Shown piece after piece: positions 25,852 to 34,739 of a DNA stretch of 40,414 nucleotides. A program made the translations under genes and the position numbers. The DNA lies in the NCBI GenBank assembly GCA_030147745.1, contig JASBUS010000030.1:1-40414 (forward strand), written 5' to 3'. Every line of letters starts with the position of its first letter. Position 1 is the stretch's first letter. The stretch is from Alphaproteobacteria bacterium (GTDB taxonomy: Bacteria; Pseudomonadota; Alphaproteobacteria; Micavibrionales; Micavibrionaceae). Under the pieces are notes generated by a model. That model was not told where the DNA came from, made no database searches, and was given only the letters and a program-made list of their open reading frames with translations.

Positions 25852-27672
25852 ATGGCAAAAGATTGTATTGGCACAGCCCCCGCGCAGATTTTAAAAGACG
25901 TTTTTGGCTACGATGAATTTCGTGCGAACCAAAGCGATATCATCGCGCATACGCTTGCAGGCAAAAGCGGCTTTGTGTTGATGCCAACAGGCGGCGGCAA
26001 GTCGCTCTGTTATCAAATCCCTGCTTTGGCGATGGATGGGTGCTGTATTGTCATATCCCCACTTATTGCCTTGATGCAAGACCAAGTTCTACAGCTTAAA
26101 GAATTTAACGTTAAAGCCGAAACACTTAACTCCGCCACACCTGCCGAAGATCGCCGCCGTATTATTGCCCAGCTTTATGACGGCACGCTCGATTTACTCT
26201 ATGTCTCACCTGAGCGCCTGCTGGGTGAGGGCTTCCTTGATATTCTCGATAACTGCAAAATCAGTCTCTTCGCGATTGATGAAGCGCATTGTGTGTCGCA
26301 ATGGGGGCATGACTTCCGCCCTGAATATGCGCAGCTTGGTTTACTTTCGACGCGCTATCCGCTTGTGCCGCGCTTGGCTCTGACCGCCACCGCCGATGAA
26401 CGTACCCGCAAAGATATTGCGCGCGTTTTAGACATATCTGATGACAGTCATTTTGTCAGCGGCTTTGATCGCCCAAATATCAAATATTTGGTTACACCGA
26501 AAAATAATCCGAAAAAAGAATTAGAGCAGTTTATTTCAACCTATCATGCGCGCGATAGCGGAATTGTCTATTGCCTTTCCCGCAAGAAGGTTGAGCAGAC
26601 CGCTGAATGGTTGAAAGAAGAAGGCTATCACGCCCTCGCCTATCATGCAGGGATGAGTGATGCTGCACGCGCGGATGTGCAGGAACGCTTCCTTAAAGAA
26701 GAACAAATTATCATTGTTGCAACCATCGCCTTTGGCATGGGCATCAACAAACCTGATGTGCGTTTTGTTGCGCATTTGGACTTACCGGCCAATATTGAAT
26801 CCTATTATCAGGAAACAGGGCGCGCGGGACGTGACGGCTTACCTGCAACCGCATGGATGACCTATGGCATGCAAGACGTTGCGCTGCGCGGCACGATGAT
26901 TGACAGTTCAAACGCGCCAATGGAACAAAAAATGGTTGAGCGCCAAAAATTGTCTGCTTTACTCGGCTACTGCGAAACCTTGCGCTGCCGCCGTCAAATT
27001 TTGCTCAATTACTTTGGCGATGATATTGCGCCTTGTGGGAATTGTGACATTTGTGAAAACCCGCCAGAAAGTTTCGATGGTACACTTGCCGCACAAAAGG
27101 CGCTTTCGGCCATTTACCGCACGGGTCAGCGCTTTGGCGTGGCACATACTGTTAATGTCTTACTGGGCAAGGACACCGACCAAACCAAACGCTTTGGCCA
27201 TGATAAATTAAATGTTTGGGGCAAAGGCGGCGAATATGGGCAAAAAGAATGGCAATCGATCTTCCGCCAGCTTCATGCGCTTGGCCTGATTAGCGTTGAT
27301 ATGGAGAATTATAGCGCCCTAAAATTAACGCCAGAGGGCGCAGCCTTCATCAAAGAAAAACAGGAAATTGCGCTGCGCGTTGAAAAATCACGCAAGACCA
27401 TCCGCAATGAAGAAGCCGCAAGCATGATTGAACGCATGCTGACCAATGAAGATGAACAAAAAATCTTCAACGCCCTTCGTGAAAAACGTGCGGAGCTAGC
27501 TAAGGCACAGAATATTCCGCCTTATATCATTTTCCACGACAAAACATTGATCCACATGGCCAAAATTAAGCCGCAAAGCCCATCCGATTTATCCCTTATT
27601 CCGGGTATTGGCTCCTCAAAACTTGGCCGCTATGGTGACGCTTTCTTGGATGTTATCGCAAGCTGCGCTTAA
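25852..27672 (+). CDS. recQ: ATP-dependent DNA helicase RecQ
   Basis: A 3'-5' DNA helicase in recombination and fork repair. 606 aa, full length. Motif 0 is FRANQ (23-27), Walker A is PTGGGKS (45-51), the DEAH box is at 143-146 with the aromatic-rich loop HDFRPEY after it, and motif VI is [10 protein letters not shown] RecQ-C zinc site (CETLRCRRQ then CGNCDIC) precedes a winged helix. An HRDC domain closes the protein (about 525-606, [11 protein letters not shown]). ATG 25852 has no strong ribosome-binding site. The stop is 4 bases from the stop of the converging metalloprotease-like gene, with no terminator. Confidence 0.96.
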   Translation: MAKDCIGTAPAQILKDVFGYDEFRANQSDIIAHTLAGKSGFVLMPTGGGKSLCYQIPALAMDGCCIVISPLIALMQDQVLQLKEFNVKAETLNSATPAEDRRRIIAQLYDGTLDLLYVSPERLLGEGFLDILDNCKISLFAIDEAHCVSQWGHDFRPEYAQLGLLSTRYPLVPRLALTATADERTRKDIARVLDISDDSHFVSGFDRPNIKYLVTPKNNPKKELEQFISTYHARDSGIVYCLSRKKVEQTAEWLKEEGYHALAYHAGMSDAARADVQERFLKEEQIIIVATIAFGMGINKPDVRFVAHLDLPANIESYYQETGRAGRDGLPATAWMTYGMQDVALRGTMIDSSNAPMEQKMVERQKLSALLGYCETLRCRRQILLNYFGDDIAPCGNCDICENPPESFDGTLAAQKALSAIYRTGQRFGVAHTVNVLLGKDTDQTKRFGHDKLNVWGKGGEYGQKEWQSIFRQLHALGLISVDMENYSALKLTPEGAAFIKEKQEIALRVEKSRKTIRNEEAASMIERMLTNEDEQKIFNALREKRAELAKAQNIPPYIIFHDKTLIHMAKIKPQSPSDLSLIPGIGSSKLGRYGDAFLDVIASCA

Positions 27673-27676
27673 CGGT

Positions 27677-28759
27677 TTAAACCAATGGCCCCTGTAATAC
27701 CTGTGCTTTATGCGGCGTAGCTGACGTCGTGAAGAGCGGCGATTTATCCGCTAGATACTCAACACCTTCAAGATAGATTTCTGCAGCGCGGCGCATAAAT
27801 GGCGTAAGCTCATCACTCTCACGCAACAGCTTTTGCACCGCTTGATATGCCGCTTGATAATAAGCGCCATCATCATCCGATTCAAAATCAAGAAGTTCTT
27901 TTTTAATCAACTCATTTAAATGACCATAGTTATAATAAGCTTGCTCACGAGATGGCATTTCAACGCCATTTAAAAACGCATCAACATTCAAGGATGTAGC
28001 ATGCCCACCATCAAAAATATTTTCACGCGAAAACAAAGATACCGCGCGCGTGTAAAAGAAGATTTTATCCATGTTCGATTGCGGATATATGCTTTTATGC
28101 ATCTTCATATAATGATTATCTGCGTTTGATTCACCGCCCGTTGTAAATGACTTTAAACCACGTTCCTTGAACGTTTCCCCCAAGACCAAATTACAATGCT
28201 CTGCCTCATGCGCCATAATCGGCACAATAGGCGCGACCTCATCGGTTATATCACTAAGATGTTCTTCAGGAATATCTGTAAACTGATGGATAAAGGACAC
28301 AAGAGTCATATCGCCCGGCGGATTGATATAACATGTGTCAGCGGATGAAACTCCAGGAATAGCATAGGCATTTAAATCACCCGCAACCAAATTGCCCAAT
28401 AGCTGCATAGCTAAAGTCGCTGGATATATTAATACTGAAGACCCAACCTTTACAGTGGCACGCAGATAAATACGCTCATCATTTGAAACTATTTGTTTTG
28501 ATAGCAAATCTGCAGTCGTCCAAGTGTTATGTCCTACATCATAGTAAAACCCTGCAATATTATCACGGTAAACGCGCGTATGATCTTTATGCGGTAGATC
28601 TTCAAAAACTTGCATTGGAATATCTTTATCCCGCGCAAATTCTTCTAAACTCTGTGTTGAAACACCTTCGCCCAATTGTGTTAACAATATAGAGGCCGCT
28701 GCACTAGCGCAGAATAGCGCTGTAAGGGGTTTCCCTACAATCTTTCGCTTATTAGACAT
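27677..28759 (-). CDS. Putative membrane-anchored or exported zinc metalloprotease (HExxH)
   Basis: I do not recognise a family. The 360-aa product starts at ATG 28759, 6 bases after AGGGA; an in-frame codon at 28798 is further upstream without a better site. A basic start and hydrophobic stretch (about 5-29) form a signal peptide or anchor. HEAEH at 184-188 matches the zinc motif HExxH. ESNAD at 210-214 follows at a short distance and matches the ExxAD third-ligand motif of M48-type gluzincins. The rest lacks the M48 transmembrane pattern. It could be a periplasmic protease, but HExxH can occur by chance. It is third in a minus-strand run after the reductase and sugar transferase (gaps of 50 and 57 bases). 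Confidence 0.6.
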   Translation of the reverse strand: MSNKRKIVGKPLTALFCASAAASILLTQLGEGVSTQSLEEFARDKDIPMQVFEDLPHKDHTRVYRDNIAGFYYDVGHNTWTTADLLSKQIVSNDERIYLRATVKVGSSVLIYPATLAMQLLGNLVAGDLNAYAIPGVSSADTCYINPPGDMTLVSFIHQFTDIPEEHLSDITDEVAPIVPIMAHEAEHCNLVLGETFKERGLKSFTTGGESNADNHYMKMHKSIYPQSNMDKIFFYTRAVSLFSRENIFDGGHATSLNVDAFLNGVEMPSREQAYYNYGHLNELIKKELLDFESDDDGAYYQAAYQAVQKLLRESDELTPFMRRAAEIYLEGVEYLADKSPLFTTSATPHKAQVLQGPLV

Positions 28760-28816
28760 TGTTTTCCCTGTATGTATTTTTTCTTGCATACTAAACACAG
28801 GATAAAATTATGTCAA

Positions 28817-29401
28817 CTATTTCAAGTTACAGCTCTGTCCCGTTGCGCGGAACGTTGGCGCATTAATATTTTTCATGATGATATAAGGTGTTTTAAGCGC
28901 AATAGCGCAATCATTTAAGAGGCTATTATGTGCAACATACGCGTGGTCATGTTTGAGGATTTCTTCATCACTGAGCAGCCCCTGACATTGAAGCTGCGCT
29001 AGCCCCGTCAAACCCGGCCTAACACTATGACGCAGCGTATCGCCTGCTAAAACACTCATATAAATCGGTGCAGGGCGCGGGCCAACAATACTCATATCCC
29101 CCGCTAAAACATTATATAATTGTGGCAATTCATCAATTTTACTGGCGCGTAGAATTTTACCAATGCGGGTGATACGTTCGCTGTCTGGCAAAGCCGCTCC
29201 CTTGGCATCAAACAGCTCCTGCATTGATTTAAGTTTGTAGAGCGTAAATTCTTGACCATCTAGACCGACACGGCGCTGACTGTAAATTGGATTTTCGCGC
29301 AGTGAACACGCCGTAACAAGCGCCGCCCCCGCCAAAATTGGCGCGGTGAGCACAGCTAAACTTGCCGCAGTGGCAATATCAAAGACACGCTTTAATTCCA
29401 T
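28817..29401 (-). CDS. Bacterial sugar-phosphate transferase (initiating PGT)
   Basis: Transfers a sugar-1-phosphate from a nucleotide sugar to undecaprenyl phosphate, the first step of building a surface polysaccharide or glycan. 194 aa, the size of the small monotopic (PglC/WbaP C-terminal) class. It has KRVFDIATAASLAVLTAP (membrane re-entrant helix at 4-21), RRVGLDGQEFTLYKLKSM, the catalytic-site stretch SKIDELPQLYNVLAGDMS, VGPRP and VRPGLTGLAQ. These are the canonical motifs of the family. No glycosyltransferase or flippase gene is adjacent, so the product is unknown. Confidence 0.9.
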   Translation of the reverse strand: MELKRVFDIATAASLAVLTAPILAGAALVTACSLRENPIYSQRRVGLDGQEFTLYKLKSMQELFDAKGAALPDSERITRIGKILRASKIDELPQLYNVLAGDMSIVGPRPAPIYMSVLAGDTLRHSVRPGLTGLAQLQCQGLLSDEEILKHDHAYVAHNSLLNDCAIALKTPYIIMKNINAPTFRATGQSCNLK

Positions 29402-29451
29402 AGGGAATACTTATACGCCCAAATGCTTTTTATGTCAAATATATAGCTATA

Positions 29452-30465
29452 TTAAGGCACGCCCTTAGTAGTCGAATATTCAAAGTGGAGCGGCGTATCT
29501 GGTTTGAGCTTTTTATAGACGCTATGCGCGGCCTGTGCGGCTTCTGCAAAACCCGTCAAAATCAGCTTTAATTTATCAGGGTAAGTCACAACATCCCCCA
29601 CCGCATAAATGCCCTCAATATTGGTGGCGCAGCTGCGTGGATCAACGGCGATATGGTGATGTTCAACATGTATGCCCCATTTGGCGACAATGCTTAAATC
29701 CGTTGCCAAGCCATAAAACGGCAAGAGATAATCTGCCGCGATGGTTTTCTCTTGGCCATCCATATCGGCGATAATGACGCCGCCCAATTTTCCGTCTGCG
29801 CCCGAGAGACCTTTAAGCTGATATGGCGTCGCCAAATCAATTTTGCCTGCTGCAGCAAGGGCTTTGACCTGTTCAACCATTTCAGGTGCCGCGCGGAATT
29901 TATCACGGCGGTGGACAAGGGTGATATGCGCGGCGACATCCGCCAAGGACAACGTCCAGTCAATCGCACTATCGCCGCCGCCGCCAATCACGATGCGCGC
30001 ATCGCGGAAGCGTTCTTTATTACGTACAGCATAAAATACAGAATGTTCTTCATAGGATTCAATACCCTGAAGCGGTGGACGGTTCGGGCCAAATGCCCCA
30101 GCGCCCGCTGCAATAATCACGCTGCGCGCATAAAGCGCCGCATTTTTGGATGTTTCAATATGAAAGACATCATCCGCGCCGCGCGTAATATTCAGCACTT
30201 GTTGGTTTAAGTGATATTCAGGCGCGAAAGGCGCGGCCTGCTGCTCAAGATTATGAATGAGGTCTTCGGCCTGAACAGATGGAAAGCCCGGAATATCATA
30301 GATTGGTTTTTCAGGATATAACGCCGTGCATTGCCCACCAATTTCAGGGAGGGCATCAATAACATGCGCATTAAAGCCGAGCATGCCACATTCGAAAATT
30401 GTAAATAGACCCACCGGCCCCGCGCCGATAATTGCAACATCTTTGATGACTTTTTGATCAGTCAT
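29452..30465 (-). CDS. Ferredoxin/flavodoxin-NADP+ reductase, TrxR-like type
   Basis: A flavoprotein that passes electrons between NADPH and ferredoxin or flavodoxin. 337 aa. FAD motif GAGPVGL at about 14-20, the family signature EIGGQCTALYPEKPIYDIPG, the NADPH motif GGGGDSAIDW near 160, and the FAD-closing YAVGDVVTYPDKLKL near 291. The redox CxxC of thioredoxin reductase is absent, which separates this group (YumC-like FNR) from TrxB. I start at ATG 30465; the in-frame GTG at 30477 is possible but offers no better ribosome-binding site. It leads a minus-strand run and diverges from tsaE across 54 bases. Confidence 0.88.
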   Translation of the reverse strand: MTDQKVIKDVAIIGAGPVGLFTIFECGMLGFNAHVIDALPEIGGQCTALYPEKPIYDIPGFPSVQAEDLIHNLEQQAAPFAPEYHLNQQVLNITRGADDVFHIETSKNAALYARSVIIAAGAGAFGPNRPPLQGIESYEEHSVFYAVRNKERFRDARIVIGGGGDSAIDWTLSLADVAAHITLVHRRDKFRAAPEMVEQVKALAAAGKIDLATPYQLKGLSGADGKLGGVIIADMDGQEKTIAADYLLPFYGLATDLSIVAKWGIHVEHHHIAVDPRSCATNIEGIYAVGDVVTYPDKLKLILTGFAEAAQAAHSVYKKLKPDTPLHFEYSTTKGVP

Positions 30466-30519
30466 GCTATCTTTCACTTTCTAAGCCATTTTTGGCGGTG
30501 ATGAATTAACTCTAGTGGA

Positions 30520-30954
30520 ATGAATATAATTATGCGGCAAGTTAATGTCCATAGCCTTGACGAAACAGAAGCCCTTGCCGCTGAAATAGCGGACGGTATC
30601 GATGCGCCCCGTATCATTCTGCTTGAAGGGACACTGGGCATGGGCAAAAGCAGCTTCGCCCGCGCCTTTATTCGCCATTTATGTGACGCGCCCGATATGG
30701 AAGTACCCAGCCCAACCTTCACCCTTGTGCAAAGTTACGATTGTGCTAAAGGCGAGATCTGGCATTTTGATTTGTACCGCCTTGAAGACCCCGAAGAAAT
30801 TTGGGAGCTTGGTTGGGAAGATGCGCTGGCCGATCATATCTGTTTAATTGAATGGCCTGACCGCCTTGGCCCTTACACACCGCGCAATGCTATGCGCATC
30901 ACAATATCATCCGCAGATGCGGAAAACAGCCGTATTTTCACAATCGAGAATTGA
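30520..30954 (+). CDS. tsaE: tRNA t6A biosynthesis ATPase TsaE
   Basis: ATPase needed with TsaB, TsaC and TsaD for threonylcarbamoyl-adenosine at A37 of ANN-decoding tRNAs. 144 aa. P-loop GTLGMGKSS (37-45), then PSPTFTLVQSY, and the family block HFDLYRLEDPEEIWELG with IEWPDRLG. It begins the conserved run tsaE, murU-like, addB, addA. ATG 30520 or 30532 could be the start; neither has a good site. Confidence 0.95.
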   Translation: MNIIMRQVNVHSLDETEALAAEIADGIDAPRIILLEGTLGMGKSSFARAFIRHLCDAPDMEVPSPTFTLVQSYDCAKGEIWHFDLYRLEDPEEIWELGWEDALADHICLIEWPDRLGPYTPRNAMRITISSADAENSRIFTIEN

Positions 30955-30985
30955 CCGTTAAGGCGGCGTGGCTTATCAATAATAC

Positions 30986-31714
30986 ATGATCGAAAAAGCC
31001 TTCATACTTGCCGCGGGCTTAGGCACGCGCCTCCGCCCATATACCGACCACGCACCAAAACCAATGGTGCATATTGGCGGCAAACCGATTATTGCGCACA
31101 CGATTGAGGCGCTCGCCGCACAAGGCGTGAAAGAGATTGTCGTCAATACATCACATCTGGCACATGTGATTGAAGATTACCTCAAGACCATAGACAGCCC
31201 CCACATCATCATCTCGCATGAAGACGAGCGCCTAGAAACAGGCGGCGGCATCAAAAAAGCACTCCATCATTTTGGGGATGCGCCTTTTTATATCATCAAT
31301 GGTGATGCCCTTTGGCAAGACCCTCAAGATGCTGATCAGGCAGCTTTAGCTTTACTGTCCAACAACTGGGACGACGCGAAAATGGATTTACTGCTGCTGT
31401 GTATGGACTGTACAAAATTTGATGCGAAAGAAGTTCATGGTGATTACACCATCGCGCCCGATGGACAGGCCACGCGCGATAAAGATAAAAACGGCACGCA
31501 TATGTTTAGCGGCATTCGTATTTGTCATCCGCGTTTATTTGATGGCGCGCCTGATGGTTATTTCTCCTTCCTTGAATTAATGGATAAAGCCGAAGCGCAT
31601 CAGCGTCTTTACGCCCTGCCTTATCAAGGTATATGGCACCATATCAGCACGGTTGATGATTTAAAACGCGTTGATGCAATTTATCAGGAGGCGCAAAATG
31701 ACAGCGCCGCTTAA
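30986..31714 (+). CDS. murU: Nucleotidyltransferase, MurU-like (MurNAc-1-P uridylyltransferase)
   Basis: Expected to make UDP-MurNAc from MurNAc-1-phosphate and UTP in peptidoglycan recycling. 242 aa. N-terminal NTP-binding signature AFILAAGLGTRLRPYTD with the activating lysine in APKPMVHIGGKPI, and the metal-binding NGDALW near 107-112. It lies between tsaE and addB, where alphaproteobacteria usually have the kinase amgK followed by murU; amgK is missing here. Related sugar nucleotidyltransferases share the motif, so assignment relies partly on position. It overlaps addB by 17 bases. Confidence 0.85.
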   Translation: MIEKAFILAAGLGTRLRPYTDHAPKPMVHIGGKPIIAHTIEALAAQGVKEIVVNTSHLAHVIEDYLKTIDSPHIIISHEDERLETGGGIKKALHHFGDAPFYIINGDALWQDPQDADQAALALLSNNWDDAKMDLLLLCMDCTKFDAKEVHGDYTIAPDGQATRDKDKNGTHMFSGIRICHPRLFDGAPDGYFSFLELMDKAEAHQRLYALPYQGIWHHISTVDDLKRVDAIYQEAQNDSAA

Positions 31715-34700
31715 GCTTTTTAACATTCCCGCCGCTTATCCATTTTTGGAAAGCTTTGCTCATGGCTTGCTAGGTGCTTATGGCGATGAATTTCAACATT
31801 TAAAAATATTACTGCCGACACGCCGTGCCTGCCGTAATTTGCGCAATGCCTTTTTGCGCATTAATGATGGCGCGCCGTTTATCCTGCCGAATCTTATTCC
31901 GGTCGGTGACCTTGATGAAGATGAATTAAAACTGCATGCCATCGCCGCAGGGCATAGCGCCGAGATTATGGCGATCAAACCTGCAATATCACCGCTGCGC
32001 CGCCGTTTATTACTGGCGCAGCTTATTCAGCGTATCCCTGACCAAAACACACGCCCTGAACAAGCCGTTGCTTTGGCCGATTCTTTGGCGCGACTGATTG
32101 ATACCGTCCATAACGAAGATTTATCCTTTGATGCCTTGAGCAATCTGGTCGCTGCGGAATTTGCAACACATTGGCAGATCACGCTCGACTTCCTTGAAAT
32201 CATCCGCATGCATTGGCCGAAGATTTTAGAATCCGAAGGCTGTATTGACCCTGCAGATCGACGTAATCGCCTGATTAAATTGCTGATCAATATTTGGCAG
32301 AAAGATGCGCCGCAAAGCCCGATTATCGCGGCGGGAATAACAGGCTCGCTGCCAAGCACAGCAGCGCTCCTCCATATCATTGCACAGCTACCGCGCGGCG
32401 AAGTGATTTTACCGGGTCTTGATCACTATATGGATAGCGAAAGTTGGGCGGCGTTAGAAGCAAGCCACCCGCAGCATGTCTTCAAACAATTACTATCCCG
32501 CATGGATGGCGTATCTTATAAAGATGTGCCTGATTGGCCGAGCTTATCTTTCGCCCCTGTGCGCCCAGATGCGATCACAGCGCGTTTTGATTTATTAAGC
32601 GAAACCATGCGCCCTGCGGAGAGCTGTTATAAATGGGCGCGCCTGTGTATGCGTGATGATGATGCACGTAAAGCCGCGTTAGATGCAAGCCTGACCAATA
32701 TGCATTTAATACAGGCCAAGACTGAACAAGAAGAAGCCGAGAAGATCAGCCTGATTTTGCGCGAGACATTAGAACACCCCCGAAAAACGGCGATCGTTGT
32801 GACACCTGACCGTGCCCTTGCCCGCCGCATTGGCGCGGCGATGCGCCGATGGGACATTCAGCTTGATGATAGTGCGGGCACACCGATGCATTACACCCGT
32901 ATCGGCAGCTGGCTGCAAAGCAGCGCCTTGTTCTTAATTGAGAATATGCGGCCGTTACCGTTCTTAAATTTCCTCCACCATCAATTGGCGTCTTGCGGCT
33001 GTGAAGATCATTACATCGCTGATATCGCGAGTTTATTTGACCGTCATATTTTGCGCGGCGCGGCGCCTGCCACTGGTTATGATGGCCTTTATGCGCGCAT
33101 CGATAAACGCCTGAAGGAAGAGCGCATCAATGCCGAGATCGCCGATAAATGCCGCGGCTTTCTTGATCATCTACAAAGCCTTACCGCGCCGCTCCATGCC
33201 CTGTGCCAAGACGGTAAGCATGATTTTATCGCATGGCTGAATGCACATATTGAAACAGCCGAAAACCTTGCCGCACAGCCTGATAAAGACGGCGCAATGC
33301 GTCTATGGTGCGGTGAAGACGGCGAAGAAATTGCGCTGTTTTTATCGGAGCTCAAACGTCAGGCCTATAATTTGCCGAAAATGGATGGCGAATCTTATTT
33401 GGCGATTTTGGTGCAATTAATGCGCGGCATGTCGGTACGCCCCCTTTATGGCACGCATCCCCGCCTGCAGGTTTTAGGACAATTAGAAGCCCGCATGATC
33501 CATGCCGATGTCATGATTTTGGCTGGACTGAACGAAGGGACTTGGCCATCCGACCCTGGGCATGACCCATGGATGTCGCGCCCGATGCGCAGCGACTTTG
33601 GCTTACCGTCATTGGAACAAGCGATTGGTCAAGCCGCACATGATTTCGTGCAATGTTTTACAGGCACAGATGTTTATTTAACTCGCGCGGAACGTAAAGA
33701 CGGCGCACCAACGGTGACTTCACGCTGGTTATTACGCCTGAATGCCGTGTTGCAAGCCTTAGGGCGCGAAGTTGAAGATTTAACCTTCCGCCCCGTAGAG
33801 GATTGGCACAGCGCCTTGATGCGTCACGATGATATCACCGCGCCAATTAGCCGCCCAGAGCCGCGCCCCCCTGTCAGCGCCCGTCCAACATCGCTCGCGG
33901 TGACAAGCATTGGCCGCTGGATGCGCGACCCTTACAGCCTTTATGCTAGCCATATTTTACGCCTGCAAAAATTAAACCCTGTTGAGGAAGATGCAAGCGC
34001 CCTCGACCAAGGGAATTTCATCCATAAAGTTTTGGAAGAATTTACGCGCCAATATCCCGACACCCTACCCGGGGATGCGGCGGATAAAATCCTCGCCCTT
34101 GCTGAGGAGATTAAACAGGACTGGCCAGAGGTACAGAATATTCCGAATTTCTGGTGGCCGCGCTGCGCCCGTGCGCTGACATGGTTTGTTGAACATGAAC
34201 AAAATTGGCGCAAGGCTGGCAACCGCCCAAGCGCGATTGAAAGCACAGGGCAAATTAACTGGGTGGGCTTCACCCTCCGCGCCACAGCCGACCGTATCGA
34301 CAGCACCGCCTTTGGTGAAAAAATCATTATTGATTACAAAACGGGCACGCCGCCAAGCAAGCAAGATATGGTCGCAGGATGGGAACCTCAATTGCCATTA
34401 GAAGCATTGATCGTGCAAAAAGACGGGTTTTCAGGGGTGAGCGGCCAAGTTAAAGATTTACAAATTTGGCGCGTGACTGGCGGCACGCCTGCGGGCAACA
34501 TACACAGCCATGATGATTTAATGGATGCCGCATTATCCGCCGCGGAAGAAGGTTTAACGCAGCTGATCAAAGCGTTCGAGTCGGCTGAAACGCCATATTA
34601 CAGCCTTCCAAACCCTGCGGGCGCCCCTGATGAAAACCGTCAAGATTACGCCCATTTAGCACGCGTCGCCGAATGGGAACTTGGCGTCGCCGCACCCAAA

Positions 34701-34739
34701 ACGGCGCAAAGCGTGAAAGGGGCAAATGATGGTCAGTAA
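31698..34739 (+). CDS. addB: Double-strand break repair protein AddB (alphaproteobacterial type)
   Basis: Nuclease subunit of the AddAB helicase-nuclease, which processes double-strand breaks for RecA. 1,013 aa. The N-terminus (LLPTRRACRNLRNAFL, about 34-49) is typical of the alphaproteobacterial AddB family, in which helicase motifs are degenerate. The C-terminal nuclease shows an intact core, EKIIIDYKTGTPPSK, with Asp and Lys of the PD-(D/E)xK fold. ATG 31698 sits 6 bases after GGAGG and is preferred to the codon at 31671, which has no such site. Tight overlaps with murU and addA indicate one operon with coupled translation. Confidence 0.93.
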   Translation: MTAPLKLFNIPAAYPFLESFAHGLLGAYGDEFQHLKILLPTRRACRNLRNAFLRINDGAPFILPNLIPVGDLDEDELKLHAIAAGHSAEIMAIKPAISPLRRRLLLAQLIQRIPDQNTRPEQAVALADSLARLIDTVHNEDLSFDALSNLVAAEFATHWQITLDFLEIIRMHWPKILESEGCIDPADRRNRLIKLLINIWQKDAPQSPIIAAGITGSLPSTAALLHIIAQLPRGEVILPGLDHYMDSESWAALEASHPQHVFKQLLSRMDGVSYKDVPDWPSLSFAPVRPDAITARFDLLSETMRPAESCYKWARLCMRDDDARKAALDASLTNMHLIQAKTEQEEAEKISLILRETLEHPRKTAIVVTPDRALARRIGAAMRRWDIQLDDSAGTPMHYTRIGSWLQSSALFLIENMRPLPFLNFLHHQLASCGCEDHYIADIASLFDRHILRGAAPATGYDGLYARIDKRLKEERINAEIADKCRGFLDHLQSLTAPLHALCQDGKHDFIAWLNAHIETAENLAAQPDKDGAMRLWCGEDGEEIALFLSELKRQAYNLPKMDGESYLAILVQLMRGMSVRPLYGTHPRLQVLGQLEARMIHADVMILAGLNEGTWPSDPGHDPWMSRPMRSDFGLPSLEQAIGQAAHDFVQCFTGTDVYLTRAERKDGAPTVTSRWLLRLNAVLQALGREVEDLTFRPVEDWHSALMRHDDITAPISRPEPRPPVSARPTSLAVTSIGRWMRDPYSLYASHILRLQKLNPVEEDASALDQGNFIHKVLEEFTRQYPDTLPGDAADKILALAEEIKQDWPEVQNIPNFWWPRCARALTWFVEHEQNWRKAGNRPSAIESTGQINWVGFTLRATADRIDSTAFGEKIIIDYKTGTPPSKQDMVAGWEPQLPLEALIVQKDGFSGVSGQVKDLQIWRVTGGTPAGNIHSHDDLMDAALSAAEEGLTQLIKAFESAETPYYSLPNPAGAPDENRQDYAHLARVAEWELGVAAPKTAQSVKGANDGQ

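Noticed and set aside
27000-27060. RecQ zinc site considered as degraded
   Set aside because: Four cysteines in the expected order (CETLRCRRQ and CGNCDIC) are present, so the domain looks intact.
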